The notes beneath the pieces were generated by a model. It had not been told where the DNA came from, did not search any database, and saw nothing but the letters and a program-made list of their open reading frames with translations. Below are positions 26,369 through 34,259 of a stretch of DNA of 64,000 bases, piece after piece (position 1 is the first letter of the stretch; each line of letters starts with the position of its first letter). This DNA is from Fusobacterium nucleatum_L. GTDB lineage: Bacteria > Fusobacteriota > Fusobacteriia > Fusobacteriales > Fusobacteriaceae. The stretch is taken from the NCBI RefSeq assembly GCF_050231725.1, contig NZ_CP077172.1, forward strand, positions 620,001 through 684,000, in the 5' to 3' direction. The translations under genes were made by a program, and so were the position numbers.

Positions 26369-27197
26369 TAAAGAGGTTGCTAAACTAGCAACAAAAGCTC
26401 TTTTATATGAGGTGAGTATAAGCCCAAAAGCTGGTCTTGTAAGTCGTCTTAGTAATGGCTCTCATAAAGATATGGATTTCTATACTTTTATTGATTCTGC
26501 ATTTTCTTTAGATGACTATTTCTCTGAATGTTTTATCTATGGACAAGAAAATGATTTTTATTCTCCTAATTTTTTTAAAAATTTAAGAAATTTAGGAAAA
26601 AAAGCTGAAAAAGAAATGTATCTGGCCACAAATAATATTAATACTCATAAAGGAACTATTTTCTCAATGGGAATTATAATTTCAGTCTTAGCTAGTTATT
26701 TAAAAGAAGTTGATAAAATAGATTTAAAGATATTAAGTAAAAAAATTAAGACTATGTGTAGTCCACTTTTAGATGAATTGGAAAATACAAATATTTTTTC
26801 TACCTATGGAGAAAAAGCATTTAAAAACTATCATTTAACTGGTGCAAGAGGACTTGCTCTTTCTGGTTATGATATAGTTTTACTTGATGGAATCAATAAA
26901 TTAAAAGAGTTTACAAAAATTTTAGATTTTGAAACTTCTTGTATTTTACTTTTATTTTATTATATTTCTATTTTAGATGATACCAATATAGTAAATAGAG
27001 CTAATTTTGAAACTCTAAAAGAAATTCAAATACTATGCAAAAATCTTTATGAAGAGAATAGCAAATCTTTATCAAAAGAAAAAATAAGAAATGAAATGTC
27101 AAAATTAAATGATATTTTCATAGAAAAAAATATAAGTGCTGGTGGTAGTGCTGATTTATTAATTTTAACAATTTTTATATACATATTAAATATTTAA
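26355..27197 (+). CDS. citG: Triphosphoribosyl-dephospho-CoA synthase
   Basis: Makes the precursor of the citrate lyase prosthetic group from ATP and dephospho-CoA. The 280 residues are typical of CitG. TKALLYEVSISPKAGLVSRLSNGSHKDMDF near 10-37 contains the family K-x-GLV block and HKDMD. HLTGARGLALSGYDIVL near 160 is the usual GARG motif, and NISAGGSADLL near the end closes the fold. It overlaps oadA and is followed by citD, citE and citF. The transferase CitX that attaches the group to CitD is not in the window. Confidence 0.9.
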   Translation: MKMNNKEVAKLATKALLYEVSISPKAGLVSRLSNGSHKDMDFYTFIDSAFSLDDYFSECFIYGQENDFYSPNFFKNLRNLGKKAEKEMYLATNNINTHKGTIFSMGIIISVLASYLKEVDKIDLKILSKKIKTMCSPLLDELENTNIFSTYGEKAFKNYHLTGARGLALSGYDIVLLDGINKLKEFTKILDFETSCILLLFYYISILDDTNIVNRANFETLKEIQILCKNLYEENSKSLSKEKIRNEMSKLNDIFIEKNISAGGSADLLILTIFIYILNI

Positions 27198-27222
27198 AAA
27201 GTATAAAAATAAGGAGGCAATT

Positions 27223-27507
27223 ATGGTTTTAAAAACTGTCGGTGTTGCTGGGACATTAGAATCTAGTGATGCTATGATAACTGTTGAACCTGCCAATCAA
27301 GGTGGAATTGTTATTGATGTTTCAAGTTCAGTTAAAAGACAATTTGGTAGGCAAATTGAAGAAACTGTACTTAACACTATAAAAGAATTAGGTGTAGAAA
27401 ATGCAAATGTCAAAGTTGTAGATAAGGGTGCATTAAATTATGCTCTTATAGCTAGAACTAAAGCTGCAGTATATAGAGCTGCTGAATCTAATGAGTATAA
27501 ATTTTAG
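27223..27507 (+). CDS. citD: Citrate lyase acyl carrier protein (gamma subunit)
   Basis: Small carrier subunit, 94 residues, bearing the phosphoribosyl-dephospho-CoA group. The attachment residue Ser14 is in GTLESSDAMI, matching characterised CitD proteins. The C-terminal half (KDKGALNYALIARTKAAVYRAA-type sequence) is also typical. AAGGAGG lies seven bases before the ATG. CitD, CitE and CitF form the citrate lyase complex, which cleaves citrate to acetate and oxaloacetate. Confidence 0.95.
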   Translation: MVLKTVGVAGTLESSDAMITVEPANQGGIVIDVSSSVKRQFGRQIEETVLNTIKELGVENANVKVVDKGALNYALIARTKAAVYRAAESNEYKF

Positions 27508-27515
27508 GAGGAATT

Positions 27516-28406
27516 ATGGCAATTAGAGATAGATTAAGAAGAACAATGATGTTTTTACCTGGAAACAATCCGTCAATGATTACAGATGCTCATATCTATA
27601 AACCAGACTCTATAATGATTGACTTAGAAGATGCAGTAAGTGTAAATCAAAAAGATGCTGCTAGATTTTTAGTTTCTGAAGCATTAAAAGCAATAGATTA
27701 CAAAACAACTGAAAGAGTTGTAAGAGTAAACGGCTTAGATACTCCATTTGGAGCAGATGACATAAGAGCAATTGTAAAAGCTGGAGTTGATGTGATAAGA
27801 CTTCCTAAGACTGACAATCCAGATGAAATAGTTGCTGTAGATAAACTTATCACAGAAGTTGAAAAAGAAATTGGTAGAGAAGGAGAAACTCTACTTATGG
27901 CAGCTATTGAAAGTGCTGCTGGTATTATGAATGTTAAAGATATTGCTCTTGCTAGCAAAAGACTAATGGGAATAGCTCTAGGAGCAGAAGACTATGTTAC
28001 TAACTTAAAAACTTCAAGAAGTAAACATGGCTGGGAACTATATTATGCAAGAGAAGCTATAGTTCTTGCTGCAAGAAATGCAGGTATTTATTGTTTTGAT
28101 ACTGTTTATTCAGATATTAAAAATATGGAAGGTTTTATGCAAGAAGTACAATTCATCAAAGATTTAGGATTTGATGGAAAATCTTGTATCCATCCTAAAC
28201 AAGTTAAAGCAGTTCATGAAATTTATACTCCAACTCAAAAAGAAATTGAAAAATCAATTAGAATTATAAATGCTGCTAAAGAAGCTGAGGCTAAGGGTTC
28301 AGGAGTTATATCTGTTGATGGTAAAATGGTTGATAACCCAATTATTATGAGAGCTCAAAGAGTTTTAGAATTGGCAAAAGCTAGTGGGATTTACAAGGAG
28401 GACTAA
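27516..28406 (+). CDS. citE: Citrate lyase beta subunit (citryl-ACP lyase)
   Basis: Cleaves citryl-thioester on the carrier to acetyl-thioester and oxaloacetate. The 296 residues include MMFLPGNNPSMI near the start, DSIMIDLEDAVSVNQKD near 31-45, the Arg-containing VRVNGLDTPFG near 68, and GIALGAEDYVTNLKTSR near 148, which holds metal ligands. The start lies eight bases after citD, with AGGAGG before it, and the gene is followed two bases later by citF. Confidence 0.96.
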   Translation: MAIRDRLRRTMMFLPGNNPSMITDAHIYKPDSIMIDLEDAVSVNQKDAARFLVSEALKAIDYKTTERVVRVNGLDTPFGADDIRAIVKAGVDVIRLPKTDNPDEIVAVDKLITEVEKEIGREGETLLMAAIESAAGIMNVKDIALASKRLMGIALGAEDYVTNLKTSRSKHGWELYYAREAIVLAARNAGIYCFDTVYSDIKNMEGFMQEVQFIKDLGFDGKSCIHPKQVKAVHEIYTPTQKEIEKSIRIINAAKEAEAKGSGVISVDGKMVDNPIIMRAQRVLELAKASGIYKED

Positions 28407-28408
28407 TT

Positions 28409-29959
28409 ATGAAATTTATAAAAAATGCAGTTGGCAGAGAAATTCCTGAATACTTAGAAGGAATTGGAGAATTAGTTCCTTTCAAAGGTGTGGATGTTAT
28501 AAAACCAACTAAAAATAAAGCTGGTGCAAAATTAAGAATGAGAATTCAAAATGAATCTAAAATGGTTGCCAGCATAGAAGAAGCTATTAAAAAATCTGGA
28601 TTAAAAGATGGAATGACAATTTCTTTCCACCACCACATGAGAAATGGTGATACTGTTGTTAACAGAGTCTTGGATATCATAGCTAAAATGGGAATCAAAG
28701 ATATTACTTTAGCTCCTAGTTCATTATCTCCTTGTCATGGACCTGTTATAGAACATATTAAAAGTGGTGTTGTTACAGGTATACAATCAAGTGGACTTCG
28801 TGAGCCATTAGGTGATGAAATTTCAAAAGGTATACTTAAAAAACCTGTTATTATAAGAAGCCATGGTGGAAGAGCAAGAGCTATTGAAGATGGAGAATTA
28901 CATATAGATGTTGCTTTCATTGCTGCTCCTAGCTGTGATGAAATGGGAAATATGAATGGAAGAACTGGTAAAAGTGCTTGTGGTTCTATGGGGTATGCAA
29001 TAGTTGATGCACAATATGCTGACTATGTTATAGCTATTACAGATAACCTAGTTCCTTTCCCTAACTCTCCAGCAAGTATAGACCAAACTTTAGTAGATGC
29101 TGTTGTAGTTGTTGATGAAATTGGAGACCCTAAAAAAATAGTTTCAGGAGCAATAAGATTTTCTGATAACCCAAGAGATTTATTAATAGCTCAAAATGCT
29201 GTAAAAGTTATTATAAACTCTGGATACTTTAAAGATGGTTTCGTTTATCAAACAGGAGCTGCAGGGGCAAGTTTGGCAGTTACAAGTCTTTTAAGAGAAG
29301 AAATGATTAAACAAAATATAAAAGCATCACTAGGGCTTGGAGGAATTACTTCTCAATTGGTTGGACTTCTCGAAGAAGGACTTATGAGTGCACTATATGA
29401 TACTCAATGTTTTGACCTAGATGCTGTAAGATCTATAAAAGAAAATGATAGACATATTGAAATTACAGCTTCTCAATACGCTAACCCAAATACTATGGGA
29501 CCTGCTGTAAATAACCTTGACTTTGTAATGCTAGGAGCATTAGAAATAGACAAAGACTTCAATGTTAATGTTATGACTAAATCTGATGGTACAATTAACC
29601 AAGCAGTTGGTGGACACCAAGATACAGCTGCAGGAGCTAAAATTAGTGTTATTCTTGCACCACTTATGAGAGCAAGAATTCCTATAATAGTTGATAAAGT
29701 TACAACTATATGTACTCCTGGTGAAGCAGTAGATGTTATCTGTACTGACTATGGAATAGTTGTAAACCCTAGAAGAAAAGATTTAATAGAAAATTTAACA
29801 AAAGCTGGAGTTGAATTAAAAACAATTGAAGAAATGAAAGAAATGGCAGAAAAACTAACTGGTAAACCTGATCCTGTTGAATTCACTGATGAAATTGTTG
29901 GTGTAGTTGAATATAGAGATGGTTCTATCATAGATGTTATCAAAAAAGTAAAAGAATAA
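28409..29959 (+). CDS. citF: Citrate lyase alpha subunit (citrate:acetyl-ACP transferase)
   Basis: Exchanges citrate for acetyl on the carrier. The 516-residue length is normal. HHHMRNGDTVVNRVLD near 72, the glycine-rich TGAAGASLAVTS near 286, and GGHQDTAAGAK near 405 match the CitF family of CoA-transferase-like folds. A hairpin with a T run follows and ends the operon. citC, the acetate:citrate-lyase ligase that activates the enzyme, is absent from the cluster. Confidence 0.96.
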   Translation: MKFIKNAVGREIPEYLEGIGELVPFKGVDVIKPTKNKAGAKLRMRIQNESKMVASIEEAIKKSGLKDGMTISFHHHMRNGDTVVNRVLDIIAKMGIKDITLAPSSLSPCHGPVIEHIKSGVVTGIQSSGLREPLGDEISKGILKKPVIIRSHGGRARAIEDGELHIDVAFIAAPSCDEMGNMNGRTGKSACGSMGYAIVDAQYADYVIAITDNLVPFPNSPASIDQTLVDAVVVVDEIGDPKKIVSGAIRFSDNPRDLLIAQNAVKVIINSGYFKDGFVYQTGAAGASLAVTSLLREEMIKQNIKASLGLGGITSQLVGLLEEGLMSALYDTQCFDLDAVRSIKENDRHIEITASQYANPNTMGPAVNNLDFVMLGALEIDKDFNVNVMTKSDGTINQAVGGHQDTAAGAKISVILAPLMRARIPIIVDKVTTICTPGEAVDVICTDYGIVVNPRRKDLIENLTKAGVELKTIEEMKEMAEKLTGKPDPVEFTDEIVGVVEYRDGSIIDVIKKVKE

Positions 29960-29965
29960 AAATTG

Positions 29966-30004
29966 AAAGAGCTACTTCATTTAATAAATGTTGTAGCTCT
30001 TTTT
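29966..30004. terminator. Terminator between citF and the autotransporter gene
   Basis: AAAGAGCTAC (29966-29975) and GTAGCTCTTT (29993-30002) form a stem followed on the plus strand by T residues. It may also serve the convergent autotransporter gene. Confidence 0.75.
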
Positions 30005-30016
30005 ACAGATTAAATT

Positions 30017-32539
30017 TTAAAATTTATAAGAATATCCAAATGTTATTTTTGTATTTTTTCTATAATGTTTAGAATATTTTTTTGAAAGTTCAAGACTTAA
30101 ACTATGATTTCCTAGTTTGTATTCCATTCCTACACCTACATTTTTACTAAAATCATCATATTTTATCTTTTCATCAATATTTCCATCCCATACTACTTTT
30201 TGATTTCCTTTTAAGTCTTTATCTAATCCTGCTTTCAAGAAAGCATTTCCATACTTAAATTTATATCCTAATTTTGTATTTATTTCTCCATTCAAATAAT
30301 TAGTTTTTTTATTTCTAGTATTTAAGTTATTTTCAGCAATATAATCATAAGATGAAGTATAACCTCTAGTTAATTTAACATTACTATCTACAAATACTTT
30401 TTCTCCAATTTCTTTATTATAACCAGCTATAAATGAAAAATCATTTGAATAGAATTTTTTATCATTCTTTTTATCTTTACTATTTGTATGTTTATATATA
30501 GCGCCTAAATAAAATGGTTTTAAATCTTTTTTTAGATAAATACCTTGAGCTATATTTTTATTTTTTCCTGTTGATTCACCAGCAAAAAATCCTAAAGATA
30601 CTCCAGTATTGAATGTATAATCATAACCTGCATATCTACTATTTTGATTTAGATTTACTGAATTTTCTTCTTTATTTTTTAAATTTTCTTTTGAAACTAA
30701 TAACCAGAAGTTATTCTTTAATTCTAAATTATGTTTTTCAAAAATTTTATCACTGATAGATTTCAATTCTTCTTGATTATATTTATAAGTATCTCTCGAA
30801 TCAATAAGGGTATTTTTAGCTGCTTGTGATAAATTTCCTGTAGCTGCTAATGTAACTACATATCTTCCATTTAGTTTCTTATCTTTTCTTCCAAATTCCA
30901 ATGCTCCTAATTCTACATTTTTTAATGTTAAAGGAAGTTTTTCTAAATCATATACTTTATTTCCTCCAACATCTTTTCCTTCTTCTTCTAATAAAGTGAA
31001 AGACATATTTCTCTTTACCTTAGATACATTTTGTGGGTGTAATGTAATTTCTGCTCCTTTTCCACTGATAAATGTATTTCTTGAAAAGAATACTTTATCA
31101 TTAGTAAGTCCATTTTTATCTGCCCCACCAATTCTTAAATGGATATTTGAATTATTAAAGTTTACTTTAATTTTATTATTATATGTGTAATCATTAAATC
31201 TAACAGTATAGTATTTATCTGTTGGAAGATTTTCATAAGGAGTTTTTGCATTTAAACTTTTTAATGATTGATTTTTTAATTTACCCATTAGAATTACAGA
31301 AGCTCCTGCAACAGAATCCATTTTTTCTATTTCTTCTTTATAATTTTTTGACTTTACATTTTCATATGCTTCTCTTGGTCCAACAAATAATTCTCCTCTT
31401 AAATCCAAATTGGTATCAATTCTATCATCAGCAAAGATTTTTGTTCCTTTTTCCATTAAAATTTTTGCTTTCCAAGACTTATCTATATTTCCTTCTAAAA
31501 TACTACCTTTTTCTAAAGTTAGAGTTGCTAGATTATTTTCATTTCCATTAACTCTTGTGTCAACTTGCATAAATACATTACGAGCTTTTGCTATTAATTT
31601 TGTACTTCCTTCTTTTATATTAATTGCATATAAAGCTGCTTGATTTGCTAAAATTTCAATTTCAGAGCCAGCTTGAAAAGTGTACTTATCTCCAGTTCCA
31701 CTATATTTAAAGTTTCCAAGCCCATATTTTCCCATTGCTTTTACTTTAGACCCTTTTTCAAAAGTTGCATTTTTTGAAATTAGACCATATGCTCCACCAA
31801 TTATTTGAGAATAACTTCCTTCTTTAAATATTACTCTTTGTTTTTCATTGTTGGCATTAATTCCTATCAAACCTGCTTTTATAAATGTTTTTGATCCTTT
31901 ATCAAAAACTAATTCTCTATTTGTATTTAGTCTATCATAATATTTTATTCCAGTTCCTGTACTTTCTACATTTAAATTCCCTTTTACTTCCAAAGAAGTT
32001 CCTAAATTTATTCCTACTCCTTTATACCACATTTGATGAAATAAGTCATTTTCATCTTCATCATCATGGGAATTGTTATTTTCTTCTGGAATAAGTGCTT
32101 TATTTGAATGAGCTTTTACACTTAAAGTAGCTTCTTCATCTATTTTAAGTTTATTATTTTTATTAGATGAATTTGTTCTTATTCCTTCAAAAGGAATTTT
32201 TTTAGGTTTTAAATTATAGTCTTGTACTTCAACATTTACTTCAAGCTTTGCTCCCTTTTGGATTTCTAATTTCCCTCCACTAGCAATCTTAGGATTAGTT
32301 GATATTCCAACTATGGTTTTATTTACATTATCAATATTTCCATTTACTTTTAAGGTAGAATTTTCTTTTAATATCAAATCTTTTGCATATACAGCTGGAT
32401 TTTTTTCATTATTTTCTGCTTTTACTTCATATTCTTTTGTTTTCCCATTTTCTATACTTATATCTTGTGGACTAGCTCCATATAAAGACATTGAAAATAA
32501 AAAAACAAATAACACTATTTTCCAAAATATTTTTTTCAT
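30017..32539 (-). CDS. Autotransporter (type V secretion) protein
   Basis: About 840 residues. The signal peptide MKKIFWKIVLFVFLFSMSLYG is followed by a beta-helix-like passenger (about 23-560) with recurring EKGSK/EEGAKLEV-type turns, e.g. FEKGSKVKAMGKYGLG and LEKGSILEGN. The last roughly 270 residues alternate aromatic and polar residues as in an autotransporter beta-barrel and end in FGYSYKF, with terminal Phe as expected for outer-membrane insertion. I place the start at 32539, six bases after GGGG; an ATG two codons earlier lies too close to it. A cobalamin riboswitch, promoter and terminator lie directly upstream. The passenger function is unknown: adhesin, protease and nutrient capture are all possible, and no catalytic triad is evident. 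Confidence 0.87.
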   Translation of the reverse strand: MKKIFWKIVLFVFLFSMSLYGASPQDISIENGKTKEYEVKAENNEKNPAVYAKDLILKENSTLKVNGNIDNVNKTIVGISTNPKIASGGKLEIQKGAKLEVNVEVQDYNLKPKKIPFEGIRTNSSNKNNKLKIDEEATLSVKAHSNKALIPEENNNSHDDEDENDLFHQMWYKGVGINLGTSLEVKGNLNVESTGTGIKYYDRLNTNRELVFDKGSKTFIKAGLIGINANNEKQRVIFKEGSYSQIIGGAYGLISKNATFEKGSKVKAMGKYGLGNFKYSGTGDKYTFQAGSEIEILANQAALYAINIKEGSTKLIAKARNVFMQVDTRVNGNENNLATLTLEKGSILEGNIDKSWKAKILMEKGTKIFADDRIDTNLDLRGELFVGPREAYENVKSKNYKEEIEKMDSVAGASVILMGKLKNQSLKSLNAKTPYENLPTDKYYTVRFNDYTYNNKIKVNFNNSNIHLRIGGADKNGLTNDKVFFSRNTFISGKGAEITLHPQNVSKVKRNMSFTLLEEEGKDVGGNKVYDLEKLPLTLKNVELGALEFGRKDKKLNGRYVVTLAATGNLSQAAKNTLIDSRDTYKYNQEELKSISDKIFEKHNLELKNNFWLLVSKENLKNKEENSVNLNQNSRYAGYDYTFNTGVSLGFFAGESTGKNKNIAQGIYLKKDLKPFYLGAIYKHTNSKDKKNDKKFYSNDFSFIAGYNKEIGEKVFVDSNVKLTRGYTSSYDYIAENNLNTRNKKTNYLNGEINTKLGYKFKYGNAFLKAGLDKDLKGNQKVVWDGNIDEKIKYDDFSKNVGVGMEYKLGNHSLSLELSKKYSKHYRKNTKITFGYSYKF

Positions 32540-32592
32540 AAACATCCCCTTTCTAAAATATAATTTTATAGTTCAATTTATTTTTATAAAAT

Positions 32593-32633
32593 AAAAAAAC
32601 TCTAATTAACATTCTTAGCCTAATTAGAGTTTT
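32593..32633 (-). terminator. Riboswitch expression-platform terminator ahead of the autotransporter gene
   Basis: On the minus strand AAAACTCTAATTA (32633-32621) pairs with TAATTAGAGTTTT (32608-32596) around a 12-base loop, followed by seven T. It lies between the cobalamin aptamer and the autotransporter start. That placement fits premature termination control. Confidence 0.85.
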
Positions 32634-32680
32634 ACACACAAAAATATCATATATTATGACAATATATGTAAATATTAATA

Positions 32681-32828
32681 TCATGGTAAGTCTCCTGACT
32701 TTGCTTCTTCTTACTCTCATACCTTCCCAGTTGCCCAGTGGTTTATTATGATTTCATCCACATTACAGTAGCTTTCGCTGTGGGAGATTTTCACTCCTCT
32801 TCCTCTATTAAGCAATATGCACCCGTGT
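32681..32828 (-). ncRNA. Cobalamin riboswitch
   Basis: Read on the minus strand, the segment has the conserved blocks of the B12 aptamer in order: GGGTGC near the 5' end, GAGGAAGAGGAGTGAAAATC, TCCCACAGCGAAAGCTACTGTAA-type sequence, CCACTGGG, ACTGGGAAGG, and the terminal AAGTCAGGAGAC block at 32688-32702. The order and spacing are normal. It is transcribed toward the autotransporter gene, with no other gene between. Adenosylcobalamin or another cobalamin would be expected to repress by favouring the downstream terminator. Confidence 0.93.
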
Positions 32829-32831
32829 ACA

Positions 32832-32860
32832 ATAATATTATATATTATTTATATTGTCAA
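32832..32860 (-). promoter_or_regulatory. Promoter of the riboswitch-autotransporter transcript
   Basis: On the minus strand TTGACA (32860-32855), 17-base spacer, TATTAT (32837-32832). Transcription would begin near 32825, at the first bases of the aptamer. The remaining gap to the next gene holds only the GTPase operon terminator. Confidence 0.8.
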
Positions 32861-32966
32861 GAAGAATTTTATCATTTTGAATGATTTTAAAATTTTAAGA
32901 TTAAATTTGCTACATTTTTATATTATTTTATTATTTTATTAGGTGATAATATAAAATATTAGCAAT

Positions 32967-32995
32967 AAAAAACTGCTACATTTTTGTAACAGTTT
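32967..32995 (-). terminator. Terminator of the GTPase operon; left copy of a 29-bp direct repeat
   Basis: Stem AAACTGTTACA/TGTAGCAGTTT with one mismatch and a T run on the minus strand. The same 29 bases, one difference, occur at 35825-35853 on the other side of the operon. Confidence 0.8.
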
Positions 32996-33002
32996 AGAAA
33001 TT

Positions 33003-33476
33003 TTATTTTTTCATTTGATTAATTAATTCTTGAATATTCCCTTGATACTGATCTAACAAATCTTTTAATAGAATCTGACTTAAAAGTTCTATTATATTTT
33101 CAGTTTTCTTCATATTTTCTTTAAGAAATTTTTCATTAAGAGTTTTTTGATATCCTATTGTATCACTATTTAATTTTTTTATTTCTTTTATTTGTCTTGC
33201 TTGTTCTTCTATTACATATTTATTAGTTTTTTGAATATTAGCTACTATTCTTTGATATTCTTTTATTTTATTTTCCTGATTTTCAAATATCTTTTTATTT
33301 AATTCCCTTTCTGTTTCTAGCATTTCTTGATTATGCTTTTTTATATCAGATACTATTTTTTGATATTCTTCTATTTGTTTTGCTTGTTCTTCCATTATTT
33401 TTTGGTACTCTTCTAGATTTTTTCCTTGTTGCTCTATAATAAAATCTAATTTTTCATATATTTTTTTAAAAAACAT
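33003..33476 (-). CDS. Coiled-coil protein, third gene of the GTPase cassette
   Basis: A 157-residue protein that I do not recognise. It is almost entirely predicted coiled coil. It contains imperfect internal repeats: EEYQKIMEEQAKQI, EEYQKIVSDIKKHN, and KEYQRIVANIQKTN. No signal peptide or membrane segment is visible. The ribosome site GGAGG sits inside the last codons of the preceding gene, giving a two-base gap. Long heptad repeats suggest a scaffold or oligomer partner for the dynamin-like GTPase. That is inference from co-transcription. Confidence 0.7.
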   Translation of the reverse strand: MFFKKIYEKLDFIIEQQGKNLEEYQKIMEEQAKQIEEYQKIVSDIKKHNQEMLETERELNKKIFENQENKIKEYQRIVANIQKTNKYVIEEQARQIKEIKKLNSDTIGYQKTLNEKFLKENMKKTENIIELLSQILLKDLLDQYQGNIQELINQMKK

Positions 33477-33478
33477 TT

Positions 33479-34246
33479 TTAAGCCTCCATTAAATCTCCT
33501 AACAAATTTAATTTTTTCTCAATTTTATCATATTTAGTTTGTAATTCTAAAAATTCTCCCCTATCTTCTCCTGATTTTTTTAATATATTTTCAGTTTCTC
33601 TTTTTGAAGTTTCTAATAAATTTTGTCTATTTTCTATATATACTAAAAGCTTTTCCATAATAAATTTTTGTTGCTCATTAATTGCTTCTTCTGAAACATC
33701 TTTTATCTTTTGATAAGCTCTTTTAAGAGTTGATTTAGCTAAATTGTTTAATCTATTTTTCTTTTCTATTCCCTTATCCATTCTCAATATATCTAATAAA
33801 TTACTATTATTAAGAGAAAAAACATTCGATATTTGCTTTGAATAAATATTATTCAAACTTCTTTTTACTTCCTCAACTCTCATTTCAAAAATATCAAATA
33901 TATAATCCTCAATTATAGGTATTTCCTCTTCTTTATTTATTTCTTTCAATTTACTTACTATTTCTTGAAAATGCTCCTCTATAATTTCTTTTGTTTCCCT
34001 ATCACATTCTTTTGACTCTTTGCTATATCCTTCTATACACTTTTCAATTAATTCATTAATTTTTTTAGTTTCATCAACTGTTGCAGTTTCTGGATCATAG
34101 CTAGGTGTTTCATTTAAACCTAATATATTTTCTTTTATCCAACTAACTGCTTCTGATACAAGACTACCTATTCCACCTACTACTGTACCTACCAAAGCCT
34201 TTCCTGCACTTTTTACAAAATTACCTACTGCTGACCAAAATCCCAT
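33479..34246 (-). CDS. Amphipathic/glycine-rich N-terminus, helical partner protein of the GTPase cassette
   Basis: About 255 residues, family not recognised. The N-terminus MGFWSAVGNFVKSAGKALVG, continuing to about residue 33, is glycine-rich, hydrophobic and positively charged, resembling a membrane-binding or membrane-inserting helix. The rest is charged and helical, with likely coiled coils at about 55-100 and 190-250. The frame runs seven codons further to an ATG at 34267. I chose 34246 because AGGGAGGG precedes it and the 34267 start would overlap the GTPase end. Dynamin-like operons often include such helical partners. The exact role is unknown. Confidence 0.72.
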   Translation of the reverse strand: MGFWSAVGNFVKSAGKALVGTVVGGIGSLVSEAVSWIKENILGLNETPSYDPETATVDETKKINELIEKCIEGYSKESKECDRETKEIIEEHFQEIVSKLKEINKEEEIPIIEDYIFDIFEMRVEEVKRSLNNIYSKQISNVFSLNNSNLLDILRMDKGIEKKNRLNNLAKSTLKRAYQKIKDVSEEAINEQQKFIMEKLLVYIENRQNLLETSKRETENILKKSGEDRGEFLELQTKYDKIEKKLNLLGDLMEA

Positions 34247-34259
34247 ATATTTACCCTCC

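Noticed and set aside
31222..31643. Plus-strand frames of 77-109 codons
   Set aside because: Antisense to the autotransporter, with low-complexity Leu/Phe-rich translations typical of shadows in AT-rich DNA.
30017..32539. Naming the autotransporter a cobalamin transporter (BtuB-like)
   Set aside because: The barrel is at the C-terminus with a long passenger, not a plug-plus-22-strand TonB receptor; no TonB box is visible.
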